Position numbers and translations under genes: made by a program. The notes beneath the pieces are model-generated. The model was not told where the DNA came from. It did no database searches and saw nothing but the letters and a program-made list of their open reading frames with translations. A DNA stretch of 7,360 nucleotides from JADGRA01 sp035622755 (lineage in GTDB: Bacteria > Myxococcota > Myxococcia > Myxococcales > Myxococcaceae), in contig DASPUU010000261.1 of the NCBI GenBank assembly GCA_035622755.1, positions 1-7,360 of the forward strand. Direction: 5' to 3'. The number at the start of each line of letters is the position of its first letter. Within the stretch, counting starts at the first letter, position 1. Of this stretch, positions 1-6,703 are shown piece after piece.

Positions 1-1004
1 TGCTCCACCGAGACCCGGTAGTGAACCGCCGCGGTGACGATGGGGTAGACGAAGGCGCTCGCCGGGACGGGGATCTGCGCGCCGACCCAGATCAGGTCCC
101 CGTGGTTGGCCAGCGGCTGGTCGTAGGACGAGCTCTGGTAGACGATTCCCAGCCCGGCGCCGAGCTGGGTGCGCAGCGCGCTCGACTCCTGGTGCGCCCA
201 GGAGGCGGTCAGCTCCGAGCCGCCCAGGTAGAGGCCGTACTGGTAGTGGTCGACGAGCACCGTGCTGCCCTTCTCGTCGTTGGACCCGGCCGCCCGGTAG
301 ATGGGTCCGTAGCCGAGCACCGCCGCCCGGAGCGCGGGAGTCAGGGTGTCCCGGCTGCTGAGCTGGATCTCCGCCCGGGCGTCGAGGAACGGGCCCCGCT
401 GCAGCGGCAGGGTGAGCCGGGAGAAGGCGTTGGTCCCCTCGTCCCAGGTGAAGCCGACGTCGAAGTCCAGCCGCACCGTGCGGCTGGTGAGCAGCCAGAA
501 CCCCACCCGCGTCGAGGAGTCGAACACCCGGAGCACCTGGATCTGCGGGAGCGTGCCCGGGAACACCGGAGGAACCGGCTGGCCGGGGGTGTTGGAGACG
601 CGGCCGGGAGGCACCCCCTGGTTGACCACCGGCGAGTAGTCCTGGTCCCCGTACCAGACGCTCCCGTTGAGGAAGACGCCGGCCGTCGGGCTGACGTTGT
701 TCTGCGCCTCGAAGCCGAGGCGCTGGAGCACGAGGAGCTTGGTGGGCAGCGTCCCCGACCCGAGCGCGGTGGTGTAGAGGAGCGGGACGTAGCTCAGCTT
801 CAGCCCCCCGGTCCGCGAGCGCTCGTCCAGCACCACCCCCGGGGCCAGGCTGAGGATGGCCGAGACCGCGCCCGCCGGCGAGCCCCCGGAGATGTTCGTC
901 CCCACCAGCGTCTCCAGCCTCGCCCCCAGGTCGACGGTCAGCGACTCCGGCGGCGAGGAGGGCGCCAGGGCGAGGAGGACGAGGCACAGTCCGGCCGGGG
1001 CCAT
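1..1004 (-). CDS. Beta-barrel-like outer-membrane protein, probable polysaccharide secretion porin (partial, 3' end outside window)
   Basis: I read an uninterrupted minus-strand frame from the ATG at 1002-1004 to the window edge: 334 codons with no stop. The product starts with a short hydrophobic segment (residues 2-15, rich in Leu and Ala), which fits a signal peptide, although it lacks the usual N-terminal positive charge. The mature part alternates polar and hydrophobic residues in short stretches ending in Tyr, Trp or Phe, separated by Gly/Ser/Asn/Asp-rich turns. Examples are the segments around GLKLSYVPLLYTT, RLDFDVGFTW and QYGLYLGGSELTASW. This is the texture of an outer-membrane beta-barrel. 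The gene starts 5 bp after the export lipoprotein stop codon, has no clear Shine-Dalgarno, and is probably translationally coupled. In myxobacteria, OPX lipoproteins lacking the membrane-spanning helix are paired with barrel porins (WzpX/EpsX type), and I infer that role here. The C-terminal strand cannot be checked. Confidence 0.8.
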   Translation of the reverse strand, partial: MAPAGLCLVLLALAPSSPPESLTVDLGARLETLVGTNISGGSPAGAVSAILSLAPGVVLDERSRTGGLKLSYVPLLYTTALGSGTLPTKLLVLQRLGFEAQNNVSPTAGVFLNGSVWYGDQDYSPVVNQGVPPGRVSNTPGQPVPPVFPGTLPQIQVLRVFDSSTRVGFWLLTSRTVRLDFDVGFTWDEGTNAFSRLTLPLQRGPFLDARAEIQLSSRDTLTPALRAAVLGYGPIYRAAGSNDEKGSTVLVDHYQYGLYLGGSELTASWAHQESSALRTQLGAGLGIVYQSSSYDQPLANHGDLIWVGAQIPVPASAFVYPIVTAAVHYRVSVE

Positions 1005-1009
1005 GCGCG

Positions 1010-1630
1010 CTACTCGACGACGACGGCATCGCCCGACCGGAGCTGGAACTGGAGGGACTTCCGGTCGCCCGCCTGGAGGTCGCGGTAGTCGAAGCGGATG
1101 CGCGTCGGCGGCGCCGGCACCTGGCGGATGACGAAGATCTTGTTCCAGGTGGCGAACGGGCTCAGCCCGCTGGCCGAGGCGATGGCCGACAGGACCCCGG
1201 AGCCGGGATCGAGCAGGAAGACGCCTGGCTTGTTCACCTCGCCGGTGACGGGGATGGTGATGGGCCTCGGGTCATCGAGCGAGATGGTGACCACCGGCGT
1301 GTTGATGTACTCCTTGAGCTTCGTCTGGAGCGACTGGGCCAGCGCCGCCGGGGTGACCCCGGCGGCATCGATGTCGTTCAGGAACGGGACGCTCACCTTG
1401 CCGTCGTTGCGCACGCGCGTCTTGGTGGACATGTCCGGCTGCTGGTAGACACGGATGGTGATCACGTCTCCGGGAACGAGGACGGTGTTCTTCTCCGCCG
1501 GCGCCGGCGGTGCCACGTAGTCGTCGACCCAGACGTAGGGACCGGACGTCACGCAGCCGATGAGCACCAGACTGGCCAGGGACGCGATGCGCACGGCGAT
1601 GTGGGAACGCTCACCTGGCTTCGTTCGCAC
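1010..1630 (-). CDS. Wza-family polysaccharide export (OPX) lipoprotein, short form
   Basis: This 206-residue protein belongs to the outer-membrane polysaccharide export family. Residues 1-25 form a lipoprotein signal, with Arg/Lys near the start, a hydrophobic core and the lipobox Leu-Ile-Gly-Cys (Cys26). Residues about 48-119 are the Poly_export domain, beginning VLVPGDVITIRVYQQPD. Residues about 122-170 form an SLBB beta-grasp domain (ITIPVTGEVNKPGVF). E. coli Wza is about 380 residues, with further SLBB domains and a C-terminal amphipathic helix that forms the outer-membrane pore. This protein stops soon after one SLBB domain, so it lacks that pore helix. I chose the GTG at 1628-1630 because AAGGGGG lies 9 nt upstream and it gives a normal 25-residue signal. 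An ATG at 1667-1669 is in frame but has no ribosome binding site and a long N-region. The family is clear; only the start is uncertain. Confidence 0.9.
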   Translation of the reverse strand: MRTKPGERSHIAVRIASLASLVLIGCVTSGPYVWVDDYVAPPAPAEKNTVLVPGDVITIRVYQQPDMSTKTRVRNDGKVSVPFLNDIDAAGVTPAALAQSLQTKLKEYINTPVVTISLDDPRPITIPVTGEVNKPGVFLLDPGSGVLSAIASASGLSPFATWNKIFVIRQVPAPPTRIRFDYRDLQAGDRKSLQFQLRSGDAVVVE

Positions 1631-1711
1631 GCGAAAAAGCCCCCTTGCCTGGAAGGCGATGGCCGGCATCGCTAACACACCGAACCGAGAGGCGGCAAAG
1701 GGGGGAGCAGA
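1631..1711. promoter_or_regulatory. Divergent intergenic control region between export and glycosyltransferase units
   Basis: These 81 bp separate the leftward export lipoprotein from the rightward GT26 gene and must hold the start signals of both, unless transcription enters from further away. No convincing -35/-10 pair or sigma-54 site was found on either strand. The ends carry the two ribosome binding sites. The middle holds the hyphenated dyad GCGATG-N5-CATCGC at 1656-1672. The region is the obvious place for shared regulation of the two halves of the locus, but no regulator can be named from sequence. Confidence 0.5.
1640..1646 (-). promoter_or_regulatory. Ribosome binding site deciding the GTG start of the export lipoprotein
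   Basis: On the minus strand AAGGGGG stands 9 nt before the GTG at 1630-1628. It is the only purine-rich Shine-Dalgarno-like run near the candidate starts. It favours this GTG over the in-frame ATG at 1667-1669. Confidence 0.55.
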
Positions 1712-2512
1712 GTGACCCGGTCGCCAGCGACCTCCGCCGGGCCCGGAGCGCGCGTGCGGATCGGCCACGTCGCCATGGATCGCTTCACGCTCGACCAGGC
1801 GCTCGACGCCATCGAGCGGCTGGTGGACGCGGGCGCGGGCGGCTCGGTGTTCACTCCCAACGTCGACCACCTGGTCCTGGCCGAGGATGACCCCGAGTTC
1901 CGCGAGGCCTACGCGCAGGCGAGCGTGGTCCTGGTGGACGGGACCCCGGTGCTCTGGGCCACCCGGCTGCTCGGAGATCCGCTCCCCGAGAAGGTCTCCG
2001 GCGCCGACCTGGTCGAGCCGCTGCTCCGGCGGGCGGCGGCGCGCGGCTGGCGGACGTACCTGCTCGGCGGTGAGCCGGGGGCGGCGCGCGAGGCGATGGA
2101 GCGGCTCGCCGCCCGGGGTCCGGTGCCACCCGTGGTGGGCATCGACGACGGGCGGGTGGCGCTCGAGGACACGCCCGAGCAGCGCGCGGTGGTGGCGCGG
2201 GTGGCCGCCGCCCGGCCCCAGCTCCTGCTCGTGGCCACCGGAGCGCCCAAGCAGGAGCGGTGGATCCTCCGGAACCGGGCCGCCCTCGGTCCGGTGGTGG
2301 CGGCCGGGATCGGCGCCGGCCTGGATTTCCTCGCCGGACAGAAGCGCCGGGCCCCGGCCTGGATGTCGCGCGTCGGCCTGGAATGGGCCTACCGGCTGTC
2401 GCAGGAGCCCGGACGCCTCTGGCGCCGTTACCTTTTGAACGATCCCCGCTTCCTGGCCATCCTCTGGCGCGAGCACCGGCGCCGCCGGGCGGCTCGATCG
2501 CCTCCGAGCTGA
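1712..2512 (+). CDS. WecG/TagA/CpsF family glycosyltransferase (GT26)
   Basis: This 266-residue protein is full length for GT26. The family moves a sugar such as ManNAc, ManNAcA or glucose from a nucleotide donor onto an undecaprenyl-diphosphate-linked sugar at the inner membrane, an early step in repeat-unit assembly. Visible family motifs in order are TPNVDH (48-53), a VDG turn (75-77), SGADL, YLLGG, LLLVATGAPKQERWI, GIGAGLDFLAG, RAPAWM and a C-terminal GLEWAYRL...EPGRLWRRYL segment. In TagA the catalytic Asp and the substrate-binding Thr and Asn are conserved; the same spacing here points to Asp76, Thr48 and Asn50. The basic C-terminal tail fits the membrane-contacting appendage of the family. 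The GTG start at 1712 has AAGGGGGGAG ending 4 nt upstream. The product is probably made together with the downstream priming transferase, whose lipid product it could use. Donor and acceptor sugars cannot be read from sequence. Confidence 0.92.
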   Translation: MTRSPATSAGPGARVRIGHVAMDRFTLDQALDAIERLVDAGAGGSVFTPNVDHLVLAEDDPEFREAYAQASVVLVDGTPVLWATRLLGDPLPEKVSGADLVEPLLRRAAARGWRTYLLGGEPGAAREAMERLAARGPVPPVVGIDDGRVALEDTPEQRAVVARVAAARPQLLLVATGAPKQERWILRNRAALGPVVAAGIGAGLDFLAGQKRRAPAWMSRVGLEWAYRLSQEPGRLWRRYLLNDPRFLAILWREHRRRRAARSPPS

Positions 2513-2587
2513 GCGGCGATGAGATCCAGAAGGAGAAAGTGGGTCGCGGTGTCGACACGTACCCGCCTTGTGTGCTCCAAGGTGCTC

Positions 2588-2601
2588 GGCGAGTATTCGC
2601 C
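2588..2601. repeat. Perfect short inverted repeat GGCGA-N4-TCGCC
   Basis: Five-base perfect arms flank the 4-nt centre GTAT. It is followed by C-rich sequence with no T-tract, so a terminator role is unlikely. It may be a small hairpin, an operator half, or chance in GC-rich DNA. Confidence 0.3.
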
Positions 2602-2616
2602 CCGCTCACAGTGCTG

Positions 2617-2638
2617 CAGGCCCGACGTGCGTCGCCTG
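2617..2638 (+). repeat. Imperfect inverted repeat (possible RNA hairpin) in the leader
   Basis: CAGGC at 2617-2621 pairs with GCCTG at 2634-2638. After a 2-nt bulge on the left side the stem continues with 3 further pairs around a 4-nt loop. No T-run follows, so it is not an intrinsic terminator. It ends 23 nt before the proposed ribosome binding site. Confidence 0.35.
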
Positions 2639-2676
2639 AGGAGTTGCACCGGAGGGCTTGCAGAGGGGTGGCGCGC

Positions 2677-4053
2677 ATGGGCTGGCTACTGAGGCGATTC
2701 GCTCCGAGTGTCGCGGGGCGAGTCTGTCTCGCGACGGACGTGGTGGTGCTGAGCGTGCTGGTGGTGCTGGCCGCGCCGAGGCCCTCGCCCGTGACCGCGC
2801 TGGCGGTGCTGGTGGCCGTCGGCGTCTGGCTGGTCACCAGCTCCAGCGTCCGCCACTACGCGCCGCTCGCCGAGCGCTCGGTCGTCGACGACGCCATGCT
2901 CGGCGCGGTGCTCGTCCTGGCCGTGGCCACCGTGCTCCTGCCGCTGGGGTGGGTGCCGGCGCTGCACGACGGCGTCCCGGCGCCGATCCGCTTCCTGGAG
3001 CTGGCCCTGCCCGTCCTCTTCCTGCTCCGCCTCGCCCTCTACTCCACGCTCCAGGCCAAGGCGCGCGAGCCGGAGCGCGTGCTGGTGGTGGGCACCGGCC
3101 CCCTCGGTCGTCTCACCGGAGAGGACATCCCCCGCCGCCGCCGGAGGCGGCAGCGCGTGCACGGCTACCTCAGCCTTCCCGGCGATCCGGTGCCGGACCG
3201 GATCAAGCCCCTGCACCTGGGCAGCGCCGGCGATCTCGAGCTCTGCCTCCGGATGCTGACCATCAACGAGGTGTACATCGCCGGCAACGCCCTCTTGCAG
3301 GGACAGGCGATGCAGGCGGCGGTCAAGGTGTGCGAGACGTTCGGCGTCCCCTTCGCCCTGCCCGCCTACTCGCTGCGCCTGGAGCGCGCCCAGCCCCTCA
3401 CCCACCACTCGGTGGGGGACGGCTACATCCACTACACCATGGTCAAGCACCAGCCGAGCGCGCGGGTGCTGAAGCGGGTCCTCGACGTCTGCGCCTCGGC
3501 GGCGGCCCTCTGGGTGCTCGCCCCTCTGCTCTGCCTGACCGGGCTGCTGGTCAAGCTCACCTCGCCCGGGCCGGTCTTCTTCCGCCAGCTCCGCGTCGGC
3601 CAGCACGGCCGGCTCTTCAACATCCTCAAGTTCCGCTCCATGGTCACCGGGGCGGAGACGCTCCAGAAGGCGCTCGAGGACAAGAACGAGCAGAGCGGGC
3701 CGGTGTTCAAGATCCGCAACGACCCGCGCATCACCCCGCTCGGCCGCATTCTCCGCAAGTACAGCATCGACGAGCTCCCCCAGCTGATCAACGTGCTGCG
3801 CGGCGACATGACGCTGGTCGGCCCCCGGCCGCCGGTGCCCAAGGAGGTCGCCCAGTACGAGCCGTGGCAGCTGCGGCGGCTGTCGGTGGTCCCCGGCCTG
3901 ACCTGCATCTGGCAGGTGAGCGGCCGGAACGACATCGACTTCCGGGACTGGATGTACCTCGACCTCCGCTACATCGACCACTGGAGCCTGGGGCAGGACC
4001 TGAACCTCCTGCTCAAGACCTTCCCGGCGGTGGTCGCCGGCCGCGGCCACTGA
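2677..4053 (+). CDS. Polyprenyl-phosphate sugar-1-phosphate transferase (priming enzyme, WbaP/EpsZ-like)
   Basis: This 458-residue membrane enzyme moves a sugar-1-phosphate from a nucleotide sugar to undecaprenyl phosphate and so primes repeat-unit synthesis. The N-terminus has about four hydrophobic helices (roughly 16-32, 40-56, 73-92 and 105-122). A Rossmann-like CoA_binding_3 domain follows, beginning RVLVVGTGPLGR (134-145). The catalytic domain starts at KRVLDV (266-271), with a membrane re-entrant segment (about 268-292, Pro283). Next come SPGPVFFRQLRVG, FNILKFRSM, the catalytic Asp-Glu pair in SIDELPQL (Asp365, Glu366), LVGPRPP (380-386), PGLTCIWQVSGR and a short GRGH tail. A run of six Arg at 153-158 is unusual. 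The ATG at 2677 has AGAGGGG ending 8 nt upstream; a GTG at 2668 is also possible. In-frame starts further upstream would add a non-conserved extension. The reaction type is secure; the sugar is unknown. Confidence 0.93.
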   Translation: MGWLLRRFAPSVAGRVCLATDVVVLSVLVVLAAPRPSPVTALAVLVAVGVWLVTSSSVRHYAPLAERSVVDDAMLGAVLVLAVATVLLPLGWVPALHDGVPAPIRFLELALPVLFLLRLALYSTLQAKAREPERVLVVGTGPLGRLTGEDIPRRRRRRQRVHGYLSLPGDPVPDRIKPLHLGSAGDLELCLRMLTINEVYIAGNALLQGQAMQAAVKVCETFGVPFALPAYSLRLERAQPLTHHSVGDGYIHYTMVKHQPSARVLKRVLDVCASAAALWVLAPLLCLTGLLVKLTSPGPVFFRQLRVGQHGRLFNILKFRSMVTGAETLQKALEDKNEQSGPVFKIRNDPRITPLGRILRKYSIDELPQLINVLRGDMTLVGPRPPVPKEVAQYEPWQLRRLSVVPGLTCIWQVSGRNDIDFRDWMYLDLRYIDHWSLGQDLNLLLKTFPAVVAGRGH

Positions 4054-4069
4054 CCGCCGGCTCCTCCCC

Positions 4070-6703
4070 TCAGCGCTTCGCCTCGGCCCCGAGCTCGGCC
4101 TCGAAGCGCGCGGCGTCCCCGGGCCGGCCGAGCTGCCGGTAGGTGCTGGCCAGGTCCTGCCGGGCGGTGCGCATCCAGACGGCGGAGGGATTCGGGGCCC
4201 TGGACAGGAGCTCGTAGCCGGCGCGGCTCGCCGCCTCGGCCTGGGGCAGCTTCCCCCCGGCGAGGAGCGCATGGCCGAGCCGGATGCGCGCCACGCCCTG
4301 GAGCGGATGGTCGGCCGGGAGCACGTTCCCGTAGAGCGCGATGACCTGGGTGAGGAGCTCGGCCGCGTGCCCCGGGTCCCCGCGCTCCTGCTCCACGCCG
4401 GCCAGGTTCGAGAGGGCGACGCCGATGAGGTAGTGCTTGCCGTGGTGGACCTCGGTGTAGATGTCCGCCATCCGCTGGAAGTCCCGGGCCGATTCGTCCA
4501 GGCGCCCCTGGTCCCTGGCGATGAGGCCGAGCTCGTTGAGCGTGGAGGCGACCCTTGGGTGGACCTGGCCGTAGACCCGCTCCTGGGTGGCCAGCGCCAG
4601 GGTGAGCAGCTCCTTCGCCTCGTCCCGCCGCTCGAGCCGGAGCAGGGCGCGGGCGAGCAGCGTCTGGGCGGAGGCCGTCTCCGGGTGGTCCGGGCCGTAA
4701 AAGGCGCGGAGGATGTCCAGCGCCTGGCGGTCGAAGCGCTCCGCCTCGGCGTACCGGCCCCACTCGAGCTGGACGGCGCCGAGGTTGATGAGGTCGTCGG
4801 CGACGTGCGGGTGCCGGTCCCCGTGGAGCTCCCGGTCCAGCGCCAGGACGCGGCGGTTGAGCGCATCGGCCTCGGCGTACTGTCCCGAGTAGAAGTGGCT
4901 GTTGGCCAGCTCGGTGAGGCTCTCGGCCAGCTCGGCGCGGGACTCCGGCCGGGCGGACTGGAGCCGGACCGCCTCCTCGAGCGTGCGGATGGCGGCCGGG
5001 TAATCGCCCTTGTTCTCCTGCACCTGTCCGAGGGAGGAGAGGGCGCGGGCGACGGCGGGGTCCGACGCCGGGAGGTGCCGGCGGAGCATGGCCAGAGCGT
5101 CGCCGACCTGCTTCTCCGCCTCCGGATACTTCGCACGGGCGCTCTCCAGCATCCCCAGGGCCAGGAGGCTCCTCGCCACCTCGACATGGTCCGGGCCGTA
5201 GAGGGCGCGCCGCCGGGCGAGCGCGTCGTCGAGGAGCTCCGAGGCCTGGTCGAGCTTGCCCAGGTTCTGCGCGATGCCCCCCAGGGTCTGGAGGAGCTCG
5301 GCCTGGACGGCGGGCTCCCGGTCCAGCGCCCGGGCCTCGCGCACGCCCCGGTCGAGGAGGTCGACCACCTTCAGCTCGGAGGCCGGCCCCACCTCGCCCG
5401 TCCCGCCCTCGAAGAGCTGGAGCATGAAGCGCTGGATGGCCTGGGTGCGGGCGGCCTCGGCGGCCACGGCGTTGCGGGCGCGGACCAGCCGGACGGCATA
5501 GAAGACGCTCAGGCCGAGGACGGCGGCGGCGACCACGGCGGAGGCGGTGACGGCACGGGCGTGGCGGCGGAGGAACTTGCCCAGCCGGTAGCGGGCGGTG
5601 TCGGCCCGGGCCTCGAGCGGCTCGCCCCGGAGATGGTGGTCCAGGTCCCGGATGAGCGCCTCTACCGAGCGGTACCTCCGCCCTGCGTCCCGGTGCATGG
5701 CGGTGAGGCAGAGGACGTCCAGGTCGGCCCAGGCCGCGCGGCTCGCGGTCACCGTGCCCTCCGGGGCGAGGGAGGGGCGGACGGGCTCGGACTCGAGGAT
5801 GCGCCGCGCCGCCTCGTGGGGCGCGACGCCGTGGAGCTCGAAGGGGAGGCTCCCGGTGAGGAGCTCGTAGAGGACCACGCCCAGCGCGTAGACGTCGGTG
5901 TGCACGCCGAGGCCCTTGCCCTCGAACTGCTCGGGGGCGGCGTAGGCCGGCGTCATGAGGCGCAGGCCGGTGCGCGTCGGCTCGGCCCCCGGGTCGGTGG
6001 GCTCGAGCTGCTTGGCGATGCCGAAGTCCACCAGCTTCACCGTCCCGTCCGGCTTGACCAGGATGTTGGAGGGCTTCAGGTCCCGGTGGATGACGGCGTG
6101 GCGGTGGGCGTGCTGGACCGCCTCGCACACCGAGCGGAAGAGCCGGAGGCGCTCGGCGAGCGGGCTCCTCCGCGCCCGGCAGAACTCGGTGATGGGGACG
6201 CCCTCCACGTACTCCATGGCGAACCAGGGCGTCCCGTCCGCCAGCGCCCCGGCGTCGTGGAGCTGGGCGATGGCCGGATGGTCGAGCTGGGCGAGCGTCC
6301 GCTGCTCGCTCCGGAAGCGCTCGCGGCGCGAGGGTGAGAGCCACGCGTCGCGGAGGAGCTTGAGCGCGGCGCGGCCGCCGACGTCCGGGCGCTCGACCAG
6401 GTAGACCACGCCCATCCCGCCCTCGCCGAGCAGGCGGACCACGCGGTAGGGGCCGACCTGCCCCTCGAGCGCCTCGGGGCCGAGGAGCGGGCGGGCGACG
6501 TCCGGCAGCGGCCGGTCCAGGAGGAGCCCGGGGGTCCGGTCCTCGACCAGGAGCGCCTCCACCTCGGAGACCAGCGTCCGGTCGCCGCCGGAGCGGGACT
6601 CGAGGAAGGCGCGCTGCTCGGCGGGGGGAAGGTCGGCGGCGGCGTGGAACAGCTCCTGGACGCGCCGCCAGCGCTCCCGGTCAGCCGGCTCGCCGGAGCT
6701 CAT
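4070..6703 (-). CDS. Membrane Ser/Thr protein kinase with C-terminal TPR array
   Basis: This 877-residue protein has an N-terminal helical segment (about 10-55) and a Hanks-type kinase domain (about 86-358). The P-loop is GEGGMGVV (93-100). Other catalytic residues are Lys115 (AALK), the probable helix-C Glu133, HRDLKPSN (206-213, catalytic Asp208), DFG (226-228) and APE (256-258). All catalytic residues are present, so it should be active. The activation segment offers Thr236, Thr243, Thr245 and Thr251 as phosphorylation sites. One hydrophobic helix (about 384-404), followed by Arg-rich sequence, anchors it. The remaining 470 residues are mostly TPR units, predicted outside the cytoplasm. 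The ATG at 6703 lies inside the sigma factor gene (23-bp overlap) with no clear ribosome binding site, which suggests translational coupling. The pairing suggests the sigma factor is its substrate. It ends 16 bp from the convergent priming transferase gene. Confidence 0.93.
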   Translation of the reverse strand: MSSGEPADRERWRRVQELFHAAADLPPAEQRAFLESRSGGDRTLVSEVEALLVEDRTPGLLLDRPLPDVARPLLGPEALEGQVGPYRVVRLLGEGGMGVVYLVERPDVGGRAALKLLRDAWLSPSRRERFRSEQRTLAQLDHPAIAQLHDAGALADGTPWFAMEYVEGVPITEFCRARRSPLAERLRLFRSVCEAVQHAHRHAVIHRDLKPSNILVKPDGTVKLVDFGIAKQLEPTDPGAEPTRTGLRLMTPAYAAPEQFEGKGLGVHTDVYALGVVLYELLTGSLPFELHGVAPHEAARRILESEPVRPSLAPEGTVTASRAAWADLDVLCLTAMHRDAGRRYRSVEALIRDLDHHLRGEPLEARADTARYRLGKFLRRHARAVTASAVVAAAVLGLSVFYAVRLVRARNAVAAEAARTQAIQRFMLQLFEGGTGEVGPASELKVVDLLDRGVREARALDREPAVQAELLQTLGGIAQNLGKLDQASELLDDALARRRALYGPDHVEVARSLLALGMLESARAKYPEAEKQVGDALAMLRRHLPASDPAVARALSSLGQVQENKGDYPAAIRTLEEAVRLQSARPESRAELAESLTELANSHFYSGQYAEADALNRRVLALDRELHGDRHPHVADDLINLGAVQLEWGRYAEAERFDRQALDILRAFYGPDHPETASAQTLLARALLRLERRDEAKELLTLALATQERVYGQVHPRVASTLNELGLIARDQGRLDESARDFQRMADIYTEVHHGKHYLIGVALSNLAGVEQERGDPGHAAELLTQVIALYGNVLPADHPLQGVARIRLGHALLAGGKLPQAEAASRAGYELLSRAPNPSAVWMRTARQDLASTYRQLGRPGDAARFEAELGAEAKR
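4073..5293 (-). other. TPR array of the kinase: ten tandem 42-residue units
   Basis: Residues 471-877 of the kinase split into ten units, each marked by a Leu-x-x-Leu-Gly/Ala start at residues 471, 513, 555, 596, 638, 680, 722, 764, 806 and 848. The spacing is 42 residues throughout, apart from one 41-42 step. Several units carry the loop signature G-P-D-H-x-E or a similar D/H-P motif before the second helix ends, as in the kinesin-light-chain-like TPR_10/TPR_12 class. The array runs to the C-terminus, with the last unit cut to about 30 residues. Such arrays bind peptides or proteins; the ligand is unknown. Confidence 0.85.

Larger units (their letters stand above)
2513..2676 (+). promoter_or_regulatory. 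164-bp leader between the glycosyltransferase and the priming transferase
   Basis: This gap has no recognisable independent gene. It contains two inverted repeats (2588-2601 and 2617-2638) and a weak promoter-like pair, TTGTGT at 2568-2573 and GAGTAT at 2591-2596, 17 bp apart. The -10 match is poor. An AAGGAG followed by GTG at 2539 is in frame with the downstream gene, but only 3 nt separate them. The length suggests the downstream gene has its own signals rather than simple coupling to the glycosyltransferase. Confidence 0.35.

Noticed and set aside
21..1088. A 355-codon plus-strand frame over the barrel gene
   Set aside because: The opposite strand encodes a signal-peptide and beta-barrel-like product coupled to the export lipoprotein. 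The plus-strand product is featureless Arg/Gly/Val/Glu-rich sequence.
1631..2476. Upstream extension of the export lipoprotein frame to an ATG at 2476
   Set aside because: The extension lies antisense to the well-conserved GT26 gene and would bury the lipoprotein signal deep inside the protein.
2260..2676. Upstream in-frame starts for the priming transferase (2260 and GTG 2539)
   Set aside because: The region up to 2512 is the GT26 gene in another frame. The GTG at 2539 has its AAGGAG only 3 nt away, and the added residues do not resemble the family N-terminus. The ATG at 2677 has a well-spaced ribosome binding site.
4036..4061. GC-rich inverted repeat (GCCGG...CCGGC, with an internal GGCCGCGGCC palindrome) near the convergent stops
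   Set aside because: It lies mostly within the last codons of the transferase gene and has no T-run on either side, so a terminator call is not supported.
2686..5187. An 833-codon minus-strand frame running under two genes
   Set aside because: It crosses the 3' ends of the convergent transferase and kinase genes, and its Ser/Arg/Pro-rich product has no family features.
4271..6337. A 688-codon plus-strand open frame opposite the kinase gene
   Set aside because: It is antisense to a gene with intact kinase and TPR motifs. Its product is a low-complexity Gly/Arg/Val/Glu mix with no recognisable domain, as expected from third-position GC bias.
3969..6344. A 791-codon minus-strand frame in the kinase region
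   Set aside because: It is an out-of-frame reading of the kinase gene, rich in Pro, Arg and Gly, with no domain and no start signal.
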